A stretch of DNA of 64,000 bases from Ignavibacteria bacterium RIFOXYC2_FULL_35_21. Lineage in GTDB: Bacteria > Bacteroidota > Ignavibacteria > Kapaibacteriales > UBA2268. The translations under genes were made by a program, and so were the position numbers. Location: NCBI GenBank assembly GCA_001804705.1, contig MHAY01000034.1, forward strand, positions 1-64,000. Direction: 5' to 3'. Each line of letters starts with the position of its first letter. Position 1 is the first letter of the stretch. Positions 37,301 through 46,363 of this stretch are shown one piece after another. The notes beneath the pieces are model-generated. The model was given only the letters and a program-made list of their open reading frames with translations, was not told the origin of the DNA and did not search any database.

Positions 37301-37903
37301 ATGGATAATCCAATCGAGAAAAAAATAATGGATACGATAGAAGAAAACATTGCTGTAAAAAAACTACTGCTGGAAAATTGCTCTGATGCAATTGCGAGGT
37401 GCGGAACCAGACTTGCAGATATATGCGGTGAAGGAGGTAAGGTGATGTTCTGCGGTAACGGAGGAAGCGCCGCCGACAGTCAGCACTTAGCTGCCGAGCT
37501 TGTCATCAGGCTGAGGGGGCATGTCAACCGTCCTGCAATTACCGCTATGGCTCTTACGGTTGACTCTTCTATTATGACGGCAGGTGGGAATGATATTGGA
37601 TTTGAAAATGTGTTTGCACGTGAGGTCGAGGCATTCGGAAAACAAGGCGATGCTCTTGTGGGAATATCAACAAGCGGTAATTCTGAAAATGTACTTCGGG
37701 CAATAAAGCAGGCAAGAAAGCAAGAAGTAATTACAATCGGACTCCTCGGATGCGATGGCGGAAAAATTCTGAAAGAATGTGATTATTCGGTTGTTGTTCC
37801 GAGTGATGTTACTGCAAGAGTACAGGAGTGTCATATCTTGATTGGGCATATCTGGTGCGAGATTATCGAGGAGATGCTGTTCCCGGAGCACTTTATAAAA
37901 TAA
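37301..37903 (+). CDS. gmhA: SIS-domain phosphoheptose isomerase (GmhA-like)
   Basis: KVMFCGNGGSAADSQHLAAELVIR; ALVGISTSGNSENVLRAI; QECHILIGHIWCEIIE. Confidence 0.9.
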   Translation: MDNPIEKKIMDTIEENIAVKKLLLENCSDAIARCGTRLADICGEGGKVMFCGNGGSAADSQHLAAELVIRLRGHVNRPAITAMALTVDSSIMTAGGNDIGFENVFAREVEAFGKQGDALVGISTSGNSENVLRAIKQARKQEVITIGLLGCDGGKILKECDYSVVVPSDVTARVQECHILIGHIWCEIIEEMLFPEHFIK

Positions 37904-37992
37904 TTACGAATTATGAATTACGAATTGAGGATTTATAATAATTGATAACTCTGATATCCAGATGTTACTCATAATTTAAAGATATAAATTTT

Positions 37993-38664
37993 CTATTTTA
38001 TTTTATATCTTTTTAACTTAAATAAATTCCAGGTCACATCCGGAGATGGATTGCTTTTATGACTCCCAATAGTTATTTCAAATTTGATTATCCCTATTCC
38101 CGGTGCAATAAAAAAGCCACTATTAGGATATTTTCCTAAATCCTTTCTACGATAATGAATACATTTGAAAGTTCCAGCAGGAACAGTAATCACTTCTTCC
38201 AAATTGACAGTTTGCAAAATACCCTCATCAAATTCGTTATACCATTCATCACCTAATTTAGTCGGATATTTGAAAAATAATAAAGCTTTATTAATTTGAA
38301 AGTTATGAAGACTATCATCTGTAATATTATAAAGTCCATTTTTTTTATTTGAACAAACATTAGCAAAATCAAAATATTTCAATCCCCATTGATACCAATC
38401 TTCATTATTTAATTTAATCCTTTTACCCAAATGTAATGTTATTGAATCAGCATAATATATAGTGTCTTTACCGGTTTTTCTAAAATAGTAATTATCATAA
38501 GTCCAGAAATTACCTTCTGACAAAGGGATTAATTCTTTACTAATGCAACATGAATCTTTAGGTTCACCGCTGCAAAATTGAAGAAGTATAATGCTTAAGA
38601 AAGAAAAGATTGTTAAAATTAAAAAGTTTCGCATTTTAACCTCCTGTAAGAATGTTAAACACAA
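37993..38664 (-). CDS. Hypothetical exported lipoprotein-like protein
   Basis: ORF track; signal peptide LLQFCSGEPKDSCC. Confidence 0.65.
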   Translation of the reverse strand: MCLTFLQEVKMRNFLILTIFSFLSIILLQFCSGEPKDSCCISKELIPLSEGNFWTYDNYYFRKTGKDTIYYADSITLHLGKRIKLNNEDWYQWGLKYFDFANVCSNKKNGLYNITDDSLHNFQINKALLFFKYPTKLGDEWYNEFDEGILQTVNLEEVITVPAGTFKCIHYRRKDLGKYPNSGFFIAPGIGIIKFEITIGSHKSNPSPDVTWNLFKLKRYKIK

Positions 38665-38666
38665 TT

Positions 38667-39521
38667 TTATTTTGATTTATTGAGTTCAATCAATTTTAAT
38701 TCTTTCTTTTTCTTATCGGCTAATTGTTTGGCATTTTGTTTTGAAATAACACTTTTACCTGTTCTTTTTTCGATTTCTTTTTGGGCAGTTCCTGCAACCC
38801 TTCCGCCTTGCTTCGCTATTACACGATTATCTTCAAATGTATCGGGATTTTTTTCTTTAGATATCTCGGTTGTCGAAGCTTCACCAAGCATGTTCAAAAC
38901 AAGTTCGAGGTTTGTCATATTATCCCGCAAACCTTCTTTTTTCAGATTCTTATATGATTTATACTGCTTTGTTGTAAAGCCTGACCAAGCCCTTGTGATT
39001 TCATCGGTCAGGATAGCATATTCATCTCCCTTTTTAACACTCCGATTATCCCATTCATCTGTTAATTCTTTTCTGACCTCGATGCTTTTCAATCGTTGAT
39101 TAATCCATTCTTTAGAATAACCTTTCCTGAGATAGGTTTCCATAGCACGGTCAAATGCAAGTTCAGGATTTTCTGTTTCTTCGATTCTTTCATAGCCGAC
39201 CATAGCAAGCCACTGCTTAAAAGGCTCTGCCCTTGGGGAAGGAATAGATTGGATTAATCTCAGAATAGTCTCAGTGTCGGCTACATCAGTCATATAAAAT
39301 TTTCCATCTGTTGATTCTAATTTCAGTTGTCCGATTTTTTCGGACAACTCATAAAATCCTTCTAAATATAACTTTTTCTTTAAATCACTCCAATACTTTC
39401 TTGGTCTATTAGATTCAGTAAGAATTTCGATAATATCAACAATGGAGAAAAACCATTTCTCCTGTTCTTCGTCCCAGTGGGTGCGGATTTTCTTGCTTTC
39501 GAATAGCTTGATGTCGCTCAT
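38667..39521 (-). CDS. BRO-N/antirepressor-like domain protein
   Basis: IKLFESKKIRTHWDEEQEKWFFSIVDIIEILTESNRPRKYWSDLKKKL...DVADTETILRLIQSIPSPRAEPFKQWLA. Confidence 0.75.
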   Translation of the reverse strand: MSDIKLFESKKIRTHWDEEQEKWFFSIVDIIEILTESNRPRKYWSDLKKKLYLEGFYELSEKIGQLKLESTDGKFYMTDVADTETILRLIQSIPSPRAEPFKQWLAMVGYERIEETENPELAFDRAMETYLRKGYSKEWINQRLKSIEVRKELTDEWDNRSVKKGDEYAILTDEITRAWSGFTTKQYKSYKNLKKEGLRDNMTNLELVLNMLGEASTTEISKEKNPDTFEDNRVIAKQGGRVAGTAQKEIEKRTGKSVISKQNAKQLADKKKKELKLIELNKSK

Positions 39522-39676
39522 AATAATTTATGAAGATTTCAAAATATATCAAATATTTGAACAAATATAAGAAAATGCAACTGTTATTATTCCAAAAATT
39601 ATACACAATATTTTTTTAAAAGTTAATATATTGCATTTCTTAAATTTTACTTGCTCTATTTTGTTTTATTTACGGA

Positions 39677-42208
39677 TTGATTATGGCTAAAACAGTACAG
39701 TCGAAGAAGGTTATTCAGGAAAAACAGAAACCCCCGATTATACCTGAAAAATATCAGGATATATTCTATATTGTCCTGCTGATTTTATTGATTTTCGGAT
39801 TCTTTTCACCTGCTATATTTGGAGGCGGATTCAATGCAATGGATAATGCCGCTTCCGAAAGCTTCAAGACATACCTTGACCAGGCAAATAAAGACGGGAA
39901 ATTCCCATTATGGATACCTTATATTTTCAGCGGTATGCCGAGTTATGCTTCGCTATTGACAACAGGTGCCAGAAGCTGGGATATAATTTCGATGATATTT
40001 ATCGGAGCAACGAAATTTGTCGGGACATTGTTCAGCAGTGATGTTGCACGTGTCAGTTGTTTCTATGTGATGTATGCCCTTGGCATGTACTGGCTGATGA
40101 GATTCAAGAAGCACCCGAGGTTTGTTTCTTTCTTCACAGCATTTGCAGCAGTGTTTTCGACTTATGTAATCACCTGGATAATGATCGGTCATAATACAAA
40201 GCCGATTGTTTTTGCCATGTTCCCGTTCATCATTTTGTTTCTTGAAAAACTGAAAGAAAGATTTTCTCTTGTATATGCCGTTCTGCTTGTTTTTGCAGTT
40301 CATATTATGATGCTTGGAAGCCATCTCCAAATGATATTCTATGGATTCTGTGCATTTGGATTATATATTTTATTCGAGTTGATTCATTCATTAATCACAA
40401 AAAAGCATGTATTAGGAATAATCAGGTCAGCTGTAATATTGGCATTAGCCGGAGGATTGGCATTTGTTCTGTCGGCTGACAGATATCTAAGTACAATGGA
40501 GTATACGCCCTATTCAACCCGAGGTTCAGCTCCGATTGTAAAAACTGAAAAACAGCATCAAGACGCATCAGGTGGTAACGATTACGACTATGCTACAATG
40601 TGGTCATTCAGTCCACAGGAGACAATGACTTTTTTCGTACCGAACTATTATGGATTCGGTAGAATTGAATACAAGGGTGAACTATCACAAAACCAACCCA
40701 TACAGGTTTCGACATACTGGGGACAAAAGGAGTCGGAAGATTCACCACCGTACATGGGAATTCTGGTCTTAGGACTGGGAATTATCGGTTTTATCATGTT
40801 CAGAAAAGATCCATTTATACAATTTTTACTTGTATTGTCTATTTTCTCTCTACTGCTTTCATTTGGAAAGAATCTACCGATTTTGTATGATTTATTTTTT
40901 AATACAGTTCCCAGCTTTAACAAGTTCAGGGCACCGAGCATGGCTCTGGCACTGATGCACTTTGCCATGCCTATTCTAGCGGGTTATGGTTTATCAGCAA
41001 TTCTCAGCTGGAGGAAAAAGTTGGAAGACTCTGATAAGAAAGTACTTAACGTTGGAATTATAGCTGCCGGCGCATTTCTCGTAATCGGATTTATTTTTTC
41101 AGCTTTATTCAAAACTTCTTACATGGATGCATTCACCGAGAGTGCCATCGGACAAAAATTACCGACAGAGATACATGATTTTATCTGGTCGAATATGATT
41201 AACGACTGGTATGTTACTGCACTGATAGCCGTTGCTATGGCAGTTGCATCATTATTTTATGTAAGAAAGAAAATCGGCACAGGTATATTTTTTACTGTCG
41301 CAGCTCTACTCCTGGTATTTGATATGTGGCGGGTTGATTACCGTCCAATGGAGATTGCGGAAAAACCTATTCAGAATGAAATTTTCAAACGTACTGATGT
41401 AATTGATTTTCTCAATAACGATAAATCTAAATATAGAATAGCTGATTTTGTATCTCAACCGTCCAATGTTCCGGCATATTACATGCTCGAAAACGTGAAT
41501 GGTTATCATGCTGCAAAGATGAGAATATACCAGGACCTAATGGATGTTGCTAATCTCGATCAGGCGGCGGGTTCAACTTCTGTTGTATATAATCCTTTCC
41601 TTTGGAATCTGATGAATGTTAAATACATTATTTCAGAAGGTAAAATTTATGAAGGTTTGGAACCTGTTTTTCAATCTCAGCAAACAAAGTCTTTTGTATT
41701 TCAAAATCCGGGATTTCTACCAAGAACATTCTTCGTTAAGTCAACACAAGTTGCTAAACAGATGGATATTTTGAAGCATTTGAAAAACGGTGATTTTAAT
41801 CCTGTCGAACTTGCATATATTGAAAAAGCCTTGCCTGTTCAGCTTACTGAACCTGACTCAACATGCTATTCAAAAGTGTTGACACATAAAAACGAACTTA
41901 TAAAAATCGAAGCGCAAGCAAGCGGTAACAATCTGCTATATATAAGCGAAATTTATTATCCTGTCAGCTGGAAGGCATACATTGACGGGAAAGAAACAGA
42001 AATTTACAAGACAAATTTTGCCTTCAGGTCAGTGGTTGTGCCTAAAGGAAAGCATACAATTGAAATGAAATTCGAGTCTAAGAATTTCGAGACGGGAAAA
42101 ACATTGAGTATGATTACAGGAATTATCTTAAATCTTCTTGTGATTGTTGCAGTATTAATTGAAATCAGAAGAAGAAAATCTTCAAAAGAATTGACAATTG
42201 AAAATTGA
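39677..42208 (+). CDS. YfhO-family multi-pass membrane protein
   Basis: Multi-TM, FFSPAIFGGGF..., C-term ISEIYYPVSWKAYIDGKETEIYKTNFAFRSVVVPKGKHTIEMKF. Confidence 0.82.
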   Translation: MIMAKTVQSKKVIQEKQKPPIIPEKYQDIFYIVLLILLIFGFFSPAIFGGGFNAMDNAASESFKTYLDQANKDGKFPLWIPYIFSGMPSYASLLTTGARSWDIISMIFIGATKFVGTLFSSDVARVSCFYVMYALGMYWLMRFKKHPRFVSFFTAFAAVFSTYVITWIMIGHNTKPIVFAMFPFIILFLEKLKERFSLVYAVLLVFAVHIMMLGSHLQMIFYGFCAFGLYILFELIHSLITKKHVLGIIRSAVILALAGGLAFVLSADRYLSTMEYTPYSTRGSAPIVKTEKQHQDASGGNDYDYATMWSFSPQETMTFFVPNYYGFGRIEYKGELSQNQPIQVSTYWGQKESEDSPPYMGILVLGLGIIGFIMFRKDPFIQFLLVLSIFSLLLSFGKNLPILYDLFFNTVPSFNKFRAPSMALALMHFAMPILAGYGLSAILSWRKKLEDSDKKVLNVGIIAAGAFLVIGFIFSALFKTSYMDAFTESAIGQKLPTEIHDFIWSNMINDWYVTALIAVAMAVASLFYVRKKIGTGIFFTVAALLLVFDMWRVDYRPMEIAEKPIQNEIFKRTDVIDFLNNDKSKYRIADFVSQPSNVPAYYMLENVNGYHAAKMRIYQDLMDVANLDQAAGSTSVVYNPFLWNLMNVKYIISEGKIYEGLEPVFQSQQTKSFVFQNPGFLPRTFFVKSTQVAKQMDILKHLKNGDFNPVELAYIEKALPVQLTEPDSTCYSKVLTHKNELIKIEAQASGNNLLYISEIYYPVSWKAYIDGKETEIYKTNFAFRSVVVPKGKHTIEMKFESKNFETGKTLSMITGIILNLLVIVAVLIEIRRRKSSKELTIEN

Positions 42209-42253
42209 TAATTGGAGATGGGAAATAGGAATTGGGAAATAGGAGATTGAAAT

Positions 42254-43192
42254 ATGAAAAAAATTATTATGATATTAATTATTTTTTTTATTCCTATTGT
42301 TAATTTAGCTAAATCATTTGACTATAAATATTGTGACAAGATTAAATTGATTGACCAAATAATCAACTTTCCTGATAGTATGCAATATTTTATAAAGCAA
42401 TCAAATTTTAACGATAAAGACAATTATCTGCATTTAATTAAATTCAGAAGATATGACATTGAAGTTAAAGATTATTTGAAATTATTTAAAGGTAAGTGTG
42501 TTTTAACATATAATTCTGAAGAATTTATAGACACAGATCATAATATATTAATTAAAGCAGATGTTTTTGTTTTAAATTACTTAGGGAAAGATGCTAATAG
42601 GATAATTGATAGGAGTGTGGCTTTTGAATTTATATTTAAAAATGACAAGTGGATAATAGATAACATTGATTTAGGAAATAGATACAACATTACTTCATTA
42701 AAAAGTAACTCAATTTCTACGAATTTTAAAGATGATAGTATTTCCGGAATATCTGAATCTAAAAATGATTATTATAATAAAGATTATAACTTATGTGGTA
42801 AGGTAGAATTTCTTAATAAAATATTGGGAAATACCAATGATTTTCAAAATACTATTATAAATTCTTCTTTCTATGATCTCAAAATAAAAATCAATGATAC
42901 TGATTTTAGCAAAAGTATGAATGTACTTAAAGAATATTTTAATAATAATAAAGATAGTTGCAATATTTGGTTAAATTATCCCTTTCCAATAGATGATGAA
43001 TTTAATGAACAATATCTAAATCAGAACTTCTTAAAAGATTATTTCATCATAAGATATAAGGGAAATGATTTACAAAAAGCTATAGATGGCTGTATCACAA
43101 TTGAATTTTTAAGAATAAATTCAAAATGGTATATTAACCAAGTTATGAATGGAATCCCTGTTCAAATAGAAACCACGGTAGATGATTTTTAA
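42254..43192 (+). CDS. Hypothetical exported protein, 312 aa, with an apparent internal repeat
   Basis: ORF track; signal peptide; halves share YCDKIKLIDQIINF/LCGKVEFLNKILGN and IEFLRINSKWYINQV/FEFIFKNDKWIIDNI. Confidence 0.65.
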   Translation: MKKIIMILIIFFIPIVNLAKSFDYKYCDKIKLIDQIINFPDSMQYFIKQSNFNDKDNYLHLIKFRRYDIEVKDYLKLFKGKCVLTYNSEEFIDTDHNILIKADVFVLNYLGKDANRIIDRSVAFEFIFKNDKWIIDNIDLGNRYNITSLKSNSISTNFKDDSISGISESKNDYYNKDYNLCGKVEFLNKILGNTNDFQNTIINSSFYDLKIKINDTDFSKSMNVLKEYFNNNKDSCNIWLNYPFPIDDEFNEQYLNQNFLKDYFIIRYKGNDLQKAIDGCITIEFLRINSKWYINQVMNGIPVQIETTVDDF

Positions 43193-43219
43193 ATTTATTT
43201 TTATAAAATATACTTAAAC

Positions 43220-43822
43220 ATGACTGACAGAGAACTAATAAACTGGTGCGAAGAAGAAACACAGCATCATACATATATAAAATTTCCTGAGGAATTGTTT
43301 ATTTCTTTAAATTTACATCAGGCTAAACTTATTGCTCAAAAGTTTGGTTCGCATACATTGATTATGCTTCCTGAAAAAGAGATAATTTTTTTCAATTGGC
43401 TGAAGGAAGAAGACCCGGAAGTATGGAATGACCTTTGGGGTGAGAATGCAATTGATGAACCATATACCGTAGCTGTTGGATTTTTACCGGAGTTGATAGA
43501 AAAAAAAAGGGGCTTCCCTATTTGCGACCTGCTCAAATGTGACAATTATTATTTCTCAAAATTGCATATTATAACACCTGAATCAGAAATGATGCTCGAT
43601 TCGGTTAAAGAGCGTTTCATGGCTCATCAACCACTAACAATAGGTCAATTACTTGTACTTGAAATATCTGTAGCACCGATTGATATCTGGCGTTTTACTT
43701 TCAATCATAATTTGAAGCTTGAAGATTCAAAGAATGCAGTAAAGGGCTTAGTTGAAGATAAAGTTTTAATACATCTGAACACAGCAGAACAGCTTGCCTC
43801 TTTTGTTGAATTGCCGGAATGA
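43220..43822 (+). CDS. Hypothetical protein, translationally coupled (ATGA) to aspartate kinase
   Basis: ORF track; 4-bp overlap with downstream CDS. Confidence 0.65.
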   Translation: MTDRELINWCEEETQHHTYIKFPEELFISLNLHQAKLIAQKFGSHTLIMLPEKEIIFFNWLKEEDPEVWNDLWGENAIDEPYTVAVGFLPELIEKKRGFPICDLLKCDNYYFSKLHIITPESEMMLDSVKERFMAHQPLTIGQLLVLEISVAPIDIWRFTFNHNLKLEDSKNAVKGLVEDKVLIHLNTAEQLASFVELPE

Positions 43823-45216
43823 CACACAATATGAAATCAAAATCCACAAATATTATAATAATGAAATTCGGCGGCACATCAGTCAAAAATGCCTCTGCAA
43901 TGAAAAATGTAATAGATATTGTCAAAGAAAGGCAGAGTCAGAATCCGGTTGTAGTTCTGTCTGCATGTTCAGGTTTAACTGATAGACTTCTTAAATTAAT
44001 TCGGAATGCAGGAAAAAAGTCTTCCATTAATTTAATGAAAGAAATTGCAGTTATCGAAAATCATCATCTCGATATAATTGATGAATTGATAAATAAAAGA
44101 GATATTAAGAAGAATTGTAGCGATAATATAAGAAATCTGATTCAACAGCTTACTCTATTAGTTGAAGGCGTATCACTGCTCAGAGAATGTACACCTCGTT
44201 CTTTAGATGCAGCAGCATCATTCGGTGAGCTTATGTCCATTACAATTTTTGATGCCGCATGCAGGGACAGAAAATTAAATTCGGTATTTTTTGATGCACG
44301 TCATGTGATGAAAACCGACAGCAATTATACACAGGCAGTCGTTGATTTCAAAGGAACAAAAAAACTATCTATTGAATATATTTTACCATTATCTGCAAAA
44401 GGGAAAATTGTTATTACCCAGGGATTCATAGGTTCCGATGAGAATGGAATTACAACCACTTTGGGGAGAGGTGGTTCTGATTACACAGCGGCCGTACTTG
44501 GTTCTGTTCTGAATGCCAAAGAAATTCAGATTTGGACTGATGTCAACGGAGTATTATCTGCCGACCCGCGAATTGTGCATAAAGCCGTTACAATTCCAGA
44601 AATGAGCTTTGATGAGATTAGGGAATTATCATACTATGGTGCAAAGGTGCTTCACCCCGATACAATCAAGCCTGCCATACTGGCTAAAATACCTGTTCGG
44701 GTTTTGAATACCTTTCACCCTGAAAACAATGGGACATTAATTACAGAAAAAACAAAGGAAAAATATGCAAAAATCAGGTCTGTGCATCTGAAACGGTATT
44801 GCATAAATTTGTTAATTAACATGTCTCACAGTGATTCAACCGAGACAAGAATTATTGAATTATTATCTAAGCTATTTGAATCGGAAATAAAGATTATTTC
44901 AACATGTTTTGTTGATAATAGAGTTTTAATTGCAATTGACAATCCTGATGAATCAACACATAATTTGATTAAGAATATACTATACGGCTTGGATTATAAA
45001 ATAGAAAATATTAGTCTTTTATGTATTTGTGGTGTAAACCTTATTGAAGATTCAGATATTTTACAAAAAATCACAATTTTATTAAATAGGTTTGACCCCA
45101 AATCACTATTTTATGGTTTTTCTTCAACTTCTTTAATAGCATCAGTACCTGAAGTGAATGGAGAAAATGCATTGAATACGATACATAATTTGATTTTGGA
45201 GATGAATAAAATTTAA
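43819..45216 (+). CDS. Aspartate kinase
   Basis: IIMKFGGTSVKNASAMKNV; GGSDYTAAVLGSVLNAKEIQIWTDVNGVLSADPRIV. Confidence 0.94.
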   Translation: MTHNMKSKSTNIIIMKFGGTSVKNASAMKNVIDIVKERQSQNPVVVLSACSGLTDRLLKLIRNAGKKSSINLMKEIAVIENHHLDIIDELINKRDIKKNCSDNIRNLIQQLTLLVEGVSLLRECTPRSLDAAASFGELMSITIFDAACRDRKLNSVFFDARHVMKTDSNYTQAVVDFKGTKKLSIEYILPLSAKGKIVITQGFIGSDENGITTTLGRGGSDYTAAVLGSVLNAKEIQIWTDVNGVLSADPRIVHKAVTIPEMSFDEIRELSYYGAKVLHPDTIKPAILAKIPVRVLNTFHPENNGTLITEKTKEKYAKIRSVHLKRYCINLLINMSHSDSTETRIIELLSKLFESEIKIISTCFVDNRVLIAIDNPDESTHNLIKNILYGLDYKIENISLLCICGVNLIEDSDILQKITILLNRFDPKSLFYGFSSTSLIASVPEVNGENALNTIHNLILEMNKI

Positions 45217-45280
45217 AGAAACCAATAATTTGATTTAAAATAGAAATTATTTAATTTAGAATTGAAATCTTAATTAGTTT

Positions 45281-45472
45281 ATGATGAAAGTCAAGGAAGT
45301 TATTAAACTTATTGAGAAGGATGGTTGAGTGCTTGAAAGAATTAGAGGCAGTCATCGTCATTTTACTCATCTATCTAAGAAAGGTATTGTAACAGTACCC
45401 GGGAAACTAAGTTCAGATTTATCTCCCGGTACATTAAATAGTATTTTAAAACAATCAGGATTAAAGAAATGA
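45281..45472 (+). pseudogene. hicA: hicA toxin gene with in-frame TGA at codon 16 (45326-45328)
   Basis: MMKVKEVIKLIEKDG*VLERIRGSHRHFTHLSKKGIVTVPGKLSSDLSPGTLNSILKQSGLKK; overlaps the hicB start. Confidence 0.88.
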
Positions 45473-45717
45473 ATAAATATCTGATAATTATTGATAAAAC
45501 CTCTACTGGATTTTCAGCCTACTCACCTGATGTTGAAGGCTGTGTTGCTGTTGGAACTTCAAAGAAAGAATGTGAAAAAAATATGAGAGAAGCACTCCAA
45601 TATCATATCGAGTTTATGATTGAAAAGGGCTACGAAATTCCAAAATCCAAATCAAGTGCGGCTGAATTTATAAATTTGCAATTCAAGAAAGTAGCTCAAA
45701 CTGCTGCTGTACTTTAA
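45469..45717 (+). CDS. hicB: HicB antitoxin
   Basis: IDKTSTGFSAYSPDVEGCVAVGTSKKECEKNMREALQYHIEFM. Confidence 0.87.
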   Translation: MNKYLIIIDKTSTGFSAYSPDVEGCVAVGTSKKECEKNMREALQYHIEFMIEKGYEIPKSKSSAAEFINLQFKKVAQTAAVL

Positions 45718-45744
45718 AAAATATTATTCCTTTATGAAAAAAAT

Positions 45745-45969
45745 ATGAAGAAGGCAATTAAAAAAAAGGAAAACAACGAAATGCTGCCTGAATATGATTT
45801 TTCAGGTGGTGTTCGTGGAAAATATGCAGCAAGGCTCGCCGAAGAAAACGGTTATGTGAAGCTCGACCCTGCTGTTAAAAAGTATTTTAAAAAATCAGAA
45901 GACATAAATAAAGTTCTACTGGCGATTATTGAATCAATGACCCAAAAGAGAAGAACAGCTTCTGTTTAG
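45745..45969 (+). CDS. Antitoxin-like small protein
   Basis: MLPEYDFSGGVRGKYAARLAEENGYVKLDPAVKKYF..NKVLLAII. Confidence 0.6.
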   Translation: MKKAIKKKENNEMLPEYDFSGGVRGKYAARLAEENGYVKLDPAVKKYFKKSEDINKVLLAIIESMTQKRRTASV

Positions 45970-45980
45970 AGGTTTATTTT

Positions 45981-46190
45981 ATGTATAAATACGAAATTAT
46001 ACTTTATTGGAGCAATGAAGATAAATGCTTTATTGCTGAAGTTCCTGAATTACAAGGGTGTATAAATCATGGCACAACTGAAGTTGAAGCTATTGAGAAC
46101 ATTAGGATTGCTCAGAAACTATGGCTTGACACTGCTATTGAATTTGGAGACCCGATACCTGAACCAAAAGGCAGATTGATTTTTGCATAA
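45981..46190 (+). CDS. HicB-family antitoxin-like protein
   Basis: YEIILYWSNEDKCFIAEVPELQGCINHGTTEVEAIENIRIAQKLWLDTA. Confidence 0.82.
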   Translation: MYKYEIILYWSNEDKCFIAEVPELQGCINHGTTEVEAIENIRIAQKLWLDTAIEFGDPIPEPKGRLIFA

Positions 46191-46363
46191 TTAAATGTAG
46201 AAATATTGAAGAAAGAATTAGCGATAAAATATCAGCAAGTAATTCTTTAACTTTTAATTGTAAGTTATTCGCAACAAAATCACTTTTCAAACGTACTATT
46301 AATATTTTTTAATTAAAGGATTCTAACAATTATCTTACATATCATTAAAATTTAGGTGAATTT

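Noticed and set aside
45326-45328. In-frame TGA as selenocysteine or recoded Trp
   Set aside because: TGA ends other genes normally here (e.g. the dynamin gene at 54478 and the hicA frame itself). TAA and TAG interruptions occur in a similar TA pair, so decay is simpler. No SECIS-like structure was identified.
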